A stretch of 14,006 nt of DNA from JBQCHF01 sp051953655 (GCA_051953655.1 JBQCIO010000109.1:1-14006), one strand, 5' to 3'. Counted from the first letter of the stretch, positions 1-6,775 are shown. Notes: a model not told the origin generated them from the letters alone. Translations and numbers: made by a program.

Positions 1-11
1 GCGGGGCCGGG

Positions 12-42
12 GCCCGCGAGCGGACCCGCTCCGGCGGCGGGC
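12..42 (-). terminator. Hairpin just after the first minus-strand gene
   Basis: An outer stem GCCCGC (12-17) pairs with GCGGGC (37-42). Inside it GAGCGG (18-23) pairs with CCGCTC (26-31), leaving a five-base bulge at 32-36. The structure begins two bases beyond the TAG stop of the gene at 44-670. There is no U-tract, which is common for actinobacterial terminators. It suggests that transcription of the deaminase-associated gene ends or weakens here before whatever lies to the left. Seen in sequence; the terminator role is inferred. Confidence 0.5.
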
Positions 43-43
43 A

Positions 44-670
44 CTAGCGCAGGGCGTCGACGAGGTCGGCGAAGCCGGCCGCCTCCGCGATGGCGCCGAC
101 CGCCTCGCCGGTGGTCGGGGCGTCGTCGCCGGTGAGGGCCAAAAGCTGCTCGGGCGCGACCCCGAGGTCCGCCAGCAGGTCGAGGTCGCCCGCGGCCGGA
201 CTGGCCGAGGTCCCGTTCCGGCCGTCGCCGCCCTCCGGTTCGGCCTCTTCCTCGCCGTCGTCCAGCTCCTCGGAGATGTCCTCGACGTCCTCCTCGAAGC
301 CGCCGCCCGACGCCGACGCGGCCGAGGACGACGCCACCGGCCGGGGCTCGTCGAGGTCCGCCGCCAGCGCGCCGACCGCCTCGAGCTCCTCCAGGCCGAG
401 GGCGTCGGCGTAGGGCGAGGCCAGCGCGGCCTCGAGGTCGCTCACGAAGACGCGCGGGTCGTCGTCGCCGTCCACCCGGACGATCGCGAACCAGGAGTCC
501 TCCCGCTCGAGCAGCAGCAGGACCGTGCCGTCGTCGACGGCCGCCCCGCGCAGCCGGCCGGAGAGCTCACCCAGGTCGTCGGTCTCCTCGGCCTCGACGT
601 CGCAGGCCTGCCAGTCGGCGCCGTCGCGCGCCAGGACCGCGGTGAAGTACGCCACGCCCTCTCGTCCCAT
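44..670 (-). CDS. tRNA adenosine deaminase-associated protein (copy 1)
   Basis: 208 aa, cytoplasmic, with no membrane segment. The N-terminal part (about residues 6-95) is a conserved alpha/beta region with the pattern F-A-I-V-R-V-D then V-F-V-S-D. An acidic, low-complexity linker follows (about 95-160, many E/D/G/S). The C-terminal segment has L-A-D-L-G-V and A-G-F-A-D. This matches the actinobacterial family known as putative tRNA adenosine deaminase-associated protein, usually encoded next to tadA, the A34-to-I34 tRNA-editing enzyme. The family has no proven biochemical role. tadA would be expected to the left of this window. The ATG at 670 has GAGGG directly against it, and a TAGCAA -10-like box about 20 bases upstream would give a very short leader. 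GTG at 655 (giving MAYFTAV) is an alternative start that aligns better with the paralogue. The gene at 744-1223 is a diverged tandem paralogue. Confidence 0.8.
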   Translation of the reverse strand: MGREGVAYFTAVLARDGADWQACDVEAEETDDLGELSGRLRGAAVDDGTVLLLLEREDSWFAIVRVDGDDDPRVFVSDLEAALASPYADALGLEELEAVGALAADLDEPRPVASSSAASASGGGFEEDVEDISEELDDGEEEAEPEGGDGRNGTSASPAAGDLDLLADLGVAPEQLLALTGDDAPTTGEAVGAIAEAAGFADLVDALR

Positions 671-710
671 CCCTCGTCGGGTCGATTGCTACCTGCTGGT
701 GCCGATCACG

Positions 711-736
711 CCGCGCGGTGCGCCCCCGCTGCGCGG
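711..736 (-). terminator. Possible hairpin between the two paralogous genes
   Basis: CCGCGC (711-716) is complementary to GCGCGG (731-736), with a 14-base loop. It lies eight bases past the stop of the gene at 744-1223 and ahead of the gene starting at 670. In minus-strand RNA it would form a 6-bp stem without a U-tract. It could be a weak terminator or attenuator between the two copies. The stem is short and the region is very GC-rich, so chance is possible. Confidence 0.3.
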
Positions 737-743
737 AGGAAGG

Positions 744-1223
744 CTAGATCGCGCCCTCCACCGCGCGGTCGAACTCGTCGCCGAAACCGAGCCGGGCGGC
801 CACCCTGCCGAGCACCTCGTCCGGGTAGGCGTCGAGGTCGTCGGCCAGCATCGACAGCTCCAGCGCCGGCAGGCCCATGTCCTCGAGCACGCCGGCGTCA
901 CCCGCCGGGGCGTCCTCGTCGAGCTCGTCGTCATCGACGTCGAGCGCGTCCAGCACCTGCTCGGCCAGGGCCCACTCGTCCGCCGCCGTCGGGTCCGAGA
1001 GCAGCATCCGCACGTCGGCCCCGCGTACCCGCAGCAGCACGAAGAAGTCGTCGGCCACGCTCACCAGTCCGAGCACCCCCGCCTCGCCGGGCAGCCGGCG
1101 CAGCGCCGCCACCAGGGTGTCGAGCTCGTCGGCCTCCCGCCGCGGCACGGGCACGACCACCCACCGGCCCTCCTCGCGGTAGGCGGCCACCGCGAAGTCG
1201 GTCGCCGCACCCTCGTCGGCCAT
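744..1223 (-). CDS. tRNA adenosine deaminase-associated protein (copy 2)
   Basis: 159 aa, acidic, cytoplasmic. It aligns with the neighbouring protein at 44-670 along its length: a start region reading D-F-A-V-A-A, then F-F-V-L-L-R-V and D-V-R-M-L-L-S-D (about residues 55-78), a short acidic linker D-V-D-D-D-E-L-D-E-D (about 96-105), and a C-terminal V-L-E-D-M-G-L-P ... L-G-F-G-D segment. I assign it to the same actinobacterial tRNA adenosine deaminase-associated family, whose function is unproven. The start is well supported: AGGAGGGG lies four to five bases before the ATG at 1223. The gap to the downstream paralogue is 73 bases. Its acidic linker is much shorter than in copy 1 (roughly 15 against 65 residues), which explains the length difference. 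The pair probably arose by tandem duplication and then diverged strongly. Confidence 0.8.
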   Translation of the reverse strand: MADEGAATDFAVAAYREEGRWVVVPVPRREADELDTLVAALRRLPGEAGVLGLVSVADDFFVLLRVRGADVRMLLSDPTAADEWALAEQVLDALDVDDDELDEDAPAGDAGVLEDMGLPALELSMLADDLDAYPDEVLGRVAARLGFGDEFDRAVEGAI

Positions 1224-1332
1224 CGGACCCCTCCTGCTCGCCCCGCCCCCGGCGCCGCCCGCCGGCGCGCTGTCGAGTCGGAGCCAGTGCTGTCGGGCTC
1301 ATCGTGGCAGGCGCAGCCACCGGCTGGCACAC

Positions 1333-1404
1333 CTGCGCGTCAGCGCCTGATCGACGCTGCGCGTCAGCCCCTCATCGACGCTTCGCGTCAGCGCCCGATG
1401 AACG
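1333..1404. repeat. Three tandem copies of a 24-bp repeat
   Basis: Units lie at 1333-1356, 1357-1380 and 1381-1404, each sharing the core CGCGTCAGCSCC. Copies 1 and 2 differ at two positions; copies 1 and 3 differ at four. The junctions form two short hairpins: GACGC-TGC-GCGTC at 1353-1365 and GACGC-TTC-GCGTC at 1377-1389. Read on the minus strand, every unit carries GCTGACGCG, so the stop codon of the Arg-rich gene ending at 1388 is repeated in frame in each copy. The array looks like an expansion of that gene's 3' end and may act as a double terminator. Confidence 0.8.
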
Positions 1405-1639
1405 ACCGGATCCACCAGGCCCGCCGCTCCTCCGCGATCCGCGCCTTGCGAGGCGCGACCCGCCGGCGCAGCGCCCGGGCCTCCTCCAGGTCCTGGAGCA
1501 ACCGCGCCCGGCGCCTGGCCCGCTCGCGCTCACTGCGGGTGCGCCGGGACGAGCCCGTGCGCTCCGGCTGCTCGCCACCGATCTCGCCCTCTGCGACCAC
1601 GAGCGCCTGCTTCCCCCGTCGGGCGCCCGGGACACCCAC
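1388..1639 (-). CDS. Small Arg-rich hypothetical protein
   Basis: 83 aa from a GTG at 1639; not a family I recognise. The first about 30 residues are low-complexity. The remainder (about 33-83) is highly charged and likely helical, rich in R, E and A, with pieces such as R-S-E-R-E-R-A-R-R-R and L-L-Q-D-L-E-E-A-R-A-L-R-R-R-V, ending W-W-I-R-S-F-I-G-R. About 93% of codons end in G or C, as expected for a real gene here, although high GC makes this weak proof. An internal GTG at 1600 (70 aa), preceded at some distance by GGGGGAAG, may be the true start. The gene is divergent from upp and ends inside the 24-bp repeat array. If it is not real, 1224-1742 is non-coding apart from the repeats and the palindrome described here. 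Nucleic-acid binding is possible from charge only. Confidence 0.5.
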   Translation of the reverse strand: MGVPGARRGKQALVVAEGEIGGEQPERTGSSRRTRSERERARRRARLLQDLEEARALRRRVAPRKARIAEERRAWWIRSFIGR

Positions 1640-1645
1640 GGTCCG

Positions 1646-1662
1646 GGTGACGGACCGTCACC
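1646..1662. promoter_or_regulatory. 17-bp perfect inverted repeat between divergent genes
   Basis: GGTGACGG-A-CCGTCACC is an 8-1-8 perfect palindrome. After a one-base mismatch it extends by two more pairs (1643-1644 with 1664-1665). It lies seven bases upstream of the GTG at 1639 and about 80 bases upstream of upp, just above where the upp -35 region should be. Form and position suit a dimeric regulator's operator. It could also be a hairpin in the leader of the small gene. Confidence 0.5.
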
Positions 1663-1730
1663 GGGCCGTCCACACGGGAGCAGGGCCGGCCTCGCCCACC
1701 GACCGGTCTCGGAGCGGCCACGCGGACCAG

Positions 1731-1736
1731 TACGGT
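1731..1736 (+). promoter_or_regulatory. -10 box of a probably leaderless upp promoter
   Basis: TACGGT fits the actinobacterial TANNNT -10 consensus. It ends exactly six bases before the upp ATG at 1743, so transcription would start on or next to the ATG. No Shine-Dalgarno sequence precedes the ATG, which agrees with leaderless translation. No clear -35 box is visible. Confidence 0.55.
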
Positions 1737-1742
1737 GCGCCC

Positions 1743-2381
1743 ATGCGCACGCACGTCGCCGACCACCCGCTCGTGGCCCACAAGCTCACCGCGCTGCGGG
1801 ACGAGCGCACCGACTCGCCGACCTTCCGGCGCCTGGCCGACGAGCTGGTCACGCTGCTGGCCAACGAGGCCACCCGCGACGTCCGGGTCGAGCCGGTCAC
1901 GATCACCACGCCGGTGGCCCCGACCACCGGCGTCCGGCTGGCCTCCCCCAAGCCGCTGGTGGTGCCGATCCTGCGGGCCGGGCTCGGCATGCTCGACGGC
2001 ATGGTCCGGCTGCTGCCCACCGCCGAGGTCGGCTTCCTGGGCATGGTGCGCGACGAGGAGACGCTGCTCGCCACCACCTACGCCACCCGGCTGCCCGAGG
2101 ACCTCTCCGGGCGCCAGTGCTACGTGCTCGACCCGATGCTCGCCACCGGCGGCACCCTGGTGGCCGCCATCAAGTTCCTCGTCGGCCGCGGCGCCACGGA
2201 CGTCACCGCCATCTGCCTGCTGGCCGCCCCGGAGGGCCTGGCCACCATGGAGAAGGAGCTCGACGGCTTCCACGTGCCGGTCACCGTGGTCACCGCGTCG
2301 GTGGACGAGCGGCTCAACGAGCACGGCTACATCGTCCCGGGCCTCGGCGACGCCGGCGACCGGCTCTACGGCGTCGTCTGA
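1743..2381 (+). CDS. upp: Uracil phosphoribosyltransferase
   Basis: 212 aa, the usual size for bacterial UPRT. It catalyses uracil + PRPP -> UMP + PPi in cytoplasmic pyrimidine salvage. The flexible-loop and substrate region is VPILRAGLGM (about 74-83). The PRPP-binding motif is V-L-D-P-M-L-A-T-G-G-T-L-V (about 128-140). The C-terminal uracil-binding stretch is GYIVPGLGDAGDR (about 195-207). All key motifs are intact. The open frame continues far upstream, but conservation begins at this ATG, and a TACGGT -10 box at leaderless spacing supports the start. The gene is transcribed alone, divergent from the small Arg-rich gene and convergent with pntB, only 22 bases separating the stops. Linkage of upp to the tRNA adenosine deaminase-associated genes is, to my knowledge, common in Actinobacteria. 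Confidence 0.96.
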   Translation: MRTHVADHPLVAHKLTALRDERTDSPTFRRLADELVTLLANEATRDVRVEPVTITTPVAPTTGVRLASPKPLVVPILRAGLGMLDGMVRLLPTAEVGFLGMVRDEETLLATTYATRLPEDLSGRQCYVLDPMLATGGTLVAAIKFLVGRGATDVTAICLLAAPEGLATMEKELDGFHVPVTVVTASVDERLNEHGYIVPGLGDAGDRLYGVV

Positions 2382-2403
2382 GCCGAGCCCCGCACCCCAG
2401 CGG

Positions 2404-3777
2404 CTACAGGTTCTTGACCGCGGCCACCAGCTTGGTCAGCGACTCCTTGGCGTCGCCGAACAGCAGCGTGGTGCGCGGGCTGAACAGCAGCTCGTTGTCG
2501 ATGCCGGCGAACCCCGGGCGCATGGAGCGCTTGAGGAACACCACGGCCTGCGCCTGGTCGACGTCGATGATCGGCATGCCGTAGATGGGCGCGCCGGGCG
2601 TGGTGCGCGCAGCCGGGTTGACGACGTCGTTCGCGCCGACGACGAGCGCGACGTCGGTCCGCGACATCTCCGGGTTGACCTGCTCCATCTCCTTGAGCGC
2701 CTCGTAGGGCACGTTCGCCTCGGCCAGCAGCACGTTCATGTGGCCCGGCATGCGCCCTGCCACCGGGTGGATGGCGTAGGAGACCTCGACCCCGCGCGAC
2801 TCGAGCAGCTGAACGAGCTCGTGCACCGTGTGCTGGGCCTGCGCGACGGCCAGGCCGTAGCCGGGTACCACGACGACCTTGCGGGCGTAGCCGAGCAGGA
2901 CGGCGATGTCCTCGGGGCTCGCGCTGCGCACCGGCCGGTCGCTGGCCACGCCTGCGCCGGCGGTGGAGCCGCCGCGGAAGGCGCCGAAGAGGATCGAGGT
3001 GACCGAGCGGCCCATCGCCGCGGCCATCAGCCGGGTGAGGATGGTGCCGCTCGCGCCGACCAGGGTGCCGGCCACCAGCAGCAGGGTGTTGCCGAGCACG
3101 AAGCCGCTGGCGGCCACGGTGAGGCCGGTGAAGGCGTTGAGCAGCGAGATGACGATCGGCACGTCGGCCCCGCCGACCGGCAGCACCAGCAGCACGCCGA
3201 GCAGCAGGCCCAGGGCGCCGAGCACCACGCCCCACACGAGGTCGCCGGTGGCGATGCAGCCCGCGGAGACGCCCACCGCGGCCACCAGCCCGCCGCCGAA
3301 CACGAACGGCCCGCCCGGGAAGGTGACCGGCCGGGTGGTCATGAGCTCCTGGAGCTTGGCGAACGTGACGCACGAGCCGGCGAAGCTCACGGTGCCGACC
3401 AGCACGGTGAACGCCACCGCGAGCAGGTCGCCGACGCTCGGCGAGCCGCCGCGGGACAGCTCCAGCAGCGCCACCAGGGCCGCGGCCGCGCCGCCGACGC
3501 CGTTGAACAGCGCGACCAGCTGCGGCATGGCGGTCATCGCCACCCGGCGCGCCGCCGGCACGCCGAGCGCGGTGCCGATGACGACGGCGGTGAGGATCCA
3601 GGCCAGGTGGTCCGGCTTCTCGGCCACCAGCACGACGACGACGGCGAGCGTGGCGCCGGCGGCGCCGATCAGGTTGCCCCGCCGGGCGTTCTTCGGCGAG
3701 GACAGGCCCTTGAGGGCGGCGATGAAGCACAGGGCCGCGACCAGGTAGCAGAGCTGCGCCCAGACCGGGGTGGTCAT
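2404..3777 (-). CDS. pntB: NAD(P) transhydrogenase subunit beta
   Basis: 457 aa, the typical length. It is the beta subunit of the proton-translocating transhydrogenase, which moves hydride from NADH to NADP+ driven by the proton gradient across the cytoplasmic membrane. Residues about 1-265 form the multi-span membrane domain (domain II). Residues about 285-457 form the NADP(H)-binding domain III, with the fingerprints GYGLAVAQAQ (306-315), HPVAGRMPGHMNVLLAEA (337-354), GANDVVNPAA (381-390) and KRSM (416-419), all intact. The ATG at 3777 overlaps the pntAB stop as ATGA and has GGAGGT six bases upstream. It is the last gene of the operon. No obvious hairpin is seen in the 22-base gap to the convergent upp stop. 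Confidence 0.96.
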   Translation of the reverse strand: MTTPVWAQLCYLVAALCFIAALKGLSSPKNARRGNLIGAAGATLAVVVVLVAEKPDHLAWILTAVVIGTALGVPAARRVAMTAMPQLVALFNGVGGAAAALVALLELSRGGSPSVGDLLAVAFTVLVGTVSFAGSCVTFAKLQELMTTRPVTFPGGPFVFGGGLVAAVGVSAGCIATGDLVWGVVLGALGLLLGVLLVLPVGGADVPIVISLLNAFTGLTVAASGFVLGNTLLLVAGTLVGASGTILTRLMAAAMGRSVTSILFGAFRGGSTAGAGVASDRPVRSASPEDIAVLLGYARKVVVVPGYGLAVAQAQHTVHELVQLLESRGVEVSYAIHPVAGRMPGHMNVLLAEANVPYEALKEMEQVNPEMSRTDVALVVGANDVVNPAARTTPGAPIYGMPIIDVDQAQAVVFLKRSMRPGFAGIDNELLFSPRTTLLFGDAKESLTKLVAAVKNL

Positions 3778-4112
3778 CGCCCGACCTCCGACGGCCCGTC
3801 GGAGCCGGCAGGTGGCGCGGGTCTGCGGCCCTTGAACATCTCCAGCATCCGGTCCGTCACCACGAACCCGCCGACCATGTTCACGGTGGCGAGCACGACG
3901 GCCAGCAGCCCGACCGCCAGCTCCCAGCCGTTCCCGGCCTCACCGGCCACGATGATCGCGCCCACCAGGATCACGCCGTGGATGGCGTTGGCGCCGGACA
4001 TCAGCGGGGTGTGCAGCGTGGTGGAGACCTTGCTGACCACCTCGAAGCCGACCACCACCGACAGGATGAAGACCGTCAGCAGCGCGACCCCGGAGTCGAG
4101 CCCGTTCGTCAT
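3774..4112 (-). CDS. pntAB: NAD(P) transhydrogenase subunit alpha part 2 (membrane part)
   Basis: 112 aa with three predicted membrane helices: about residues 9-27, 40-60 and 66-88. It carries the conserved MSGANAIHG motif between helices 1 and 2. It supplies the alpha-derived part of the proton-channel domain II, next to the membrane region of PntB. In enterobacteria this segment is fused to the soluble alpha domain; a separate gene, as here, is common in actinobacteria and alphaproteobacteria. The ATG at 4112 has GGAGGA six bases upstream and overlaps the pntAA stop by four bases (ATGA). The stop likewise overlaps the pntB start, indicating translational coupling of all three subunits. The hydrophilic C-terminal tail after GRRPAPP is short and variable. 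Confidence 0.93.
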   Translation of the reverse strand: MTNGLDSGVALLTVFILSVVVGFEVVSKVSTTLHTPLMSGANAIHGVILVGAIIVAGEAGNGWELAVGLLAVVLATVNMVGGFVVTDRMLEMFKGRRPAPPAGSDGPSEVGR

Positions 4113-5239
4113 GCCCCATCCTCCGGTCGCTCGTCCTGCAGCCGCGCCGCGGTCGCCTCGTGCCGCACGGCACCGCCCTGCACCACGCAGGCCCCGGCGA
4201 GCACCTCGTCGGCCAGGTCCGGGGCGACCACGCCCTCGGACACCATGAGCAGCAGCAGGTTGACGACGTTGGCGGCGTAGAGCCGGCTGGCGTGCACCGG
4301 CATCCCGGAGGCGGCGTCGCGCACCCCGATGACCGCCACGCCCTCGACGTCGACCTCCTCGCCGACCTTGGTCAGCGCGCAGTTGCCGCCCTGCTCGGCG
4401 GCGAGGTCCACCACCACGCTGCCCGCGCGCATCCCGGCCACCATCTCGCCGGTGACCAGCAGCGGCGCGGGCCGGCCGGGCACCGACGCGGTGAGGATGA
4501 GGGCGTCGGCGGCGGCCACGTGCGGGGCGAGCAGGTCGCGCTGGCGGGCGGCCCGATCCTCGCCCATCTCCCGGGCATAGCCGCCGGACCCCTCCAGCGC
4601 CTCCAGGCCGAGGTCGACGAAGGTGGCGCCCAGGGACCGGACCTCGTCGGCCGAGGCGGTGCGGACGTCGTAGGCGGAGACGACGGCGCCCAGGCGGCGG
4701 GCGGTGGCGATGGCCTGCAGGCCCGCGACGCCGGCCCCCAGCACCAGGACCTTGGCCGGCGGCACGGTGCCGGCCGCGGTCATGAGCAGCGGGAAGAACC
4801 GGGGCAGCCGCGTGGCGGCCAGCAGCGCGGCACGGTAGCCGGCCACCAGCGCCTGGCTGGTGAGCGCGTCCATCGACTGGGCGCGGGAGATGCGCGGCAC
4901 CAGCTCCATCGCGAACGCGGTGACCCCGCGGTCGCGGTAGGCGCGGACCAGGTCCAGGTCGCCGACCGGGAGGAACCCGACGGTGACGGCGTCGGGGCGC
5001 AGGCGGTCGGGAGGCACCGGGCGCACCGACACCACGACGTCGGCGTCCGGGCACGGGTCCTTCTCGGACACCTGGGCACCGGCCGCGACGTAGTCGGCGT
5101 CGGCGTGCATGGCGCCGAGCCCGGCTCCGGACTCGACGACGACCTCGAGGCCGGCGGCGGTGAGCCGCCCGACCAGCTCGGGGACGAGCGCGACGCGACG
5201 CTCTCCGGGCACCCGCTCGGCGGGGACGGCGACCCTCAT
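4109..5239 (-). CDS. pntAA: NAD(P) transhydrogenase subunit alpha part 1 (NAD-binding)
   Basis: 376 aa. This is domain I, the soluble NAD(H)-binding subunit on the cytoplasmic face. The N-terminal MRVAVPAERVPGERRVALVP is the characteristic start of the alanine dehydrogenase/PNT family. The Rossmann segment VLVLGAGVAGLQAIATARRL has GAGVAG at 168-173. Further family features are RISRAQSMDALTSQA (about 116-130) and VVDLAAEQGGNCALT (about 276-290). I chose the ATG at 5239 because conservation starts there, GAGGG precedes it, and a TACGGT -10 box at 5270-5275 would start transcription just upstream. An in-frame ATG at 5305 with AAAGGA before it would add 22 unconserved residues. First gene of the pntAA-pntAB-pntB operon. 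Confidence 0.94.
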   Translation of the reverse strand: MRVAVPAERVPGERRVALVPELVGRLTAAGLEVVVESGAGLGAMHADADYVAAGAQVSEKDPCPDADVVVSVRPVPPDRLRPDAVTVGFLPVGDLDLVRAYRDRGVTAFAMELVPRISRAQSMDALTSQALVAGYRAALLAATRLPRFFPLLMTAAGTVPPAKVLVLGAGVAGLQAIATARRLGAVVSAYDVRTASADEVRSLGATFVDLGLEALEGSGGYAREMGEDRAARQRDLLAPHVAAADALILTASVPGRPAPLLVTGEMVAGMRAGSVVVDLAAEQGGNCALTKVGEEVDVEGVAVIGVRDAASGMPVHASRLYAANVVNLLLLMVSEGVVAPDLADEVLAGACVVQGGAVRHEATAARLQDERPEDGA

Positions 5240-5269
5240 CGGCTGACCCTCAAGGCCCTCATGGGTCGC

Positions 5270-5275
5270 ACCGTA
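5270..5275 (-). promoter_or_regulatory. -10 box of the pnt operon promoter
   Basis: On the minus strand the sequence reads TACGGT-GCGACCC-ATGAGGG. This is almost the same as TACGGT-GCGCCC-ATG in front of upp. Transcription would start near 5263, giving a leader of about 24 bases that contains GAGGG before the pntAA ATG at 5239. No good -35 box is visible. The remaining bases 5276-5410 show no gene that I can support. Confidence 0.45.
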
Positions 5276-5410
5276 GTCACGGACGGTGCTCTCCAGGAGG
5301 GACATCGGTCCTTTGGGCACGGCGCGCCTCGATCGGCTGAGGATCTTCGACGGCCCGAGGTGCACACCCCGCGCTCACCGGAGCGTCGGACAGGGCCCGA
5401 CCGCGGCACG

Positions 5411-5450
5411 TTCTCGCCGACCCAGCCGAATTCTCCTGGGTGGGCGAGGA
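5411..5450 (-). terminator. Strong hairpin terminator after the AI-2E-family gene
   Basis: CTCGCC (5413-5418) pairs with GGCGAG (5443-5448). After one G/G mismatch, ACCCAG (5420-5425) pairs with CTGGGT (5436-5441), with a 10-base loop. One further A-T pair and a wobble lie outside. The structure begins four bases after the TGA stop at 5455-5457 on the minus strand. There is no U-tract, as is usual in high-GC actinobacteria. It separates the membrane-protein gene from the pnt operon promoter. Confidence 0.7.
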
Positions 5451-5454
5451 AGGA

Positions 5455-6687
5455 TCACGGGCCGGTGATCGTTCCGGCCGGGGCCGGGCGGTCCGACCGC
5501 GGCGGCGTGGCGCGGGCCCGCTCGGCGAAGTAGCCGAGCACCGTGGTGAGGACGGCGGCGACCGGGACGGCCACGACGGCGCCGCCGATGCCGGCGAGCA
5601 CGGCGCCGGTGGTGACCGCGAGGGCGATGCCGAGCGGGTGCAGCCGGACGAAGCGGCTCATGACCAGCGGGTGCAGCAGGTGGCCCTCGATCTGCTGCAC
5701 CGCGACGATCCCGGCGGCCACGATGAGCGCGGTGACCGGGCCCTTGGTGACCAGGGCGACGAGCACCGCGACCAGCCCGGTCAGCGTGGCGCCGACGAGC
5801 GGGACGAACGCGCCGAGGAACACCAGGATGGCGAGCGGCACGGCCAGCGGGACGGACAGCACGCCGAGCACGATCCCGACGCCGACCGCGTCGATGGCCG
5901 CGATGATGACCACCCCTCGGACGTAGCCGACCAGGCTGGTCCAGGCGCGCACGCCGGCCTCGCGCACCGCGTCCTCGGCCCGCCGCGGGAAGAGCCGGAC
6001 GACCCAGCTCCAGATGTGCTCGCCGTCGGCGAGGAAGAAGAACGTCGTGAACAGGCACAGGAACACGGCGGCGAAGCCCTCCGCCGCGGTGCCCGCCGCG
6101 CCGATGGCGCCCGACGTCAGCCGGCCACGGTTGCTCGCGACCCAGTCGGTCACCTGCCTGCTGTAGGAGTCGAGCTGGGACTGGCTCAGGTGGAACGGCC
6201 CCCTGGCCAGCCACTTCTGCACCTCCTGCACGCCCTGCTGGGCGCTGCTGCTGATGTCCGGCAGCTGCTCGGCCAGGGCCGTCCCCATGAGGGCCAGCAC
6301 GCCGGCCACCAGCGCGATGCCGGTGACGAACACCAGGGTGGTGGCCAGGTTCTTGCGCACCCCCCACCGCCGCAGCCGGGCGACGCCGGAGCTGAAGAGC
6401 GCCGACAGCAGCAGGGCCACGGCCACCGGGAACACGATGAGGGTGAGCTTGGAGAGCACCTGCAGCAGCACGTAGACCGCGGCCGCCACGACGAGCCCGC
6501 GCCAGGCCCAGGCGGCCGTGACCCGCACCGGCCAGGAGACCGCGTCCTCGGCCGACACCCTCCCGGCGGCCGTCGTCCCCTCGTCGCCGGCACGGGAGAC
6601 GTCCACCGCGGGCCCCCGCTCCGCTCCGGCGTCCGCAGGCACCGCCACGGGCTCGTCGGCGGGCGGTCCGGCGTCGGCGGGAGGCAT
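5455..6687 (-). CDS. AI-2E family transporter (UPF0118-type membrane protein)
   Basis: 410 aa integral membrane protein. Residues 1-50 are a disordered Ala/Pro/Asp-rich cytoplasmic tail. A pair of hydrophobic segments follows (about 62-98), then another (about 115-138). A long soluble insert (about 140-195, with D-I-S-S-S-A-Q-Q-G-V-Q-E-V-Q) comes next, then several more helices. The family-typical L-G-A-F-V-P-L-V-G-A-T-L-T-G stretch lies in the C-terminal half, followed by an E-G-H-L-L-H-P-L-V-M motif. This order is that of the AI-2E transporter family (TqsA/YdiK/PerM-like), whose members include quorum-signal exporters and Na+/H+ antiporters; the substrate cannot be told here. The start at 6687 has no clear Shine-Dalgarno. 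A GTAGGCA element ends about six bases upstream, so it may be leaderless. It is divergent from the GNAT gene. Confidence 0.88.
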   Translation of the reverse strand: MPPADAGPPADEPVAVPADAGAERGPAVDVSRAGDEGTTAAGRVSAEDAVSWPVRVTAAWAWRGLVVAAAVYVLLQVLSKLTLIVFPVAVALLLSALFSSGVARLRRWGVRKNLATTLVFVTGIALVAGVLALMGTALAEQLPDISSSAQQGVQEVQKWLARGPFHLSQSQLDSYSRQVTDWVASNRGRLTSGAIGAAGTAAEGFAAVFLCLFTTFFFLADGEHIWSWVVRLFPRRAEDAVREAGVRAWTSLVGYVRGVVIIAAIDAVGVGIVLGVLSVPLAVPLAILVFLGAFVPLVGATLTGLVAVLVALVTKGPVTALIVAAGIVAVQQIEGHLLHPLVMSRFVRLHPLGIALAVTTGAVLAGIGGAVVAVPVAAVLTTVLGYFAERARATPPRSDRPAPAGTITGP

Positions 6688-6775
6688 GCCCGCTGCCTAC
6701 CACAGCGCCACCCTCGGCGGGTGCTCCCGAGCGTCCCTGGGCAGGATGGTCGTGCACCGGGACGAGGAGGACGAC

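Noticed and set aside
1333..1404. Possible CRISPR array
   Set aside because: The 24-bp units are directly adjacent with no spacers, and no cas gene is present.
525..1742. Long open plus-strand reading frame running into upp
   Set aside because: It is antisense to the deaminase-associated genes and low-complexity (Arg/Pro/Ser-rich). upp conservation starts at 1743.
2366..3730. Long Arg/Gly-rich minus-strand frame overlapping pntB
   Set aside because: It is a frame shadow of pntB; pntB has full family motifs and the shadow has none.
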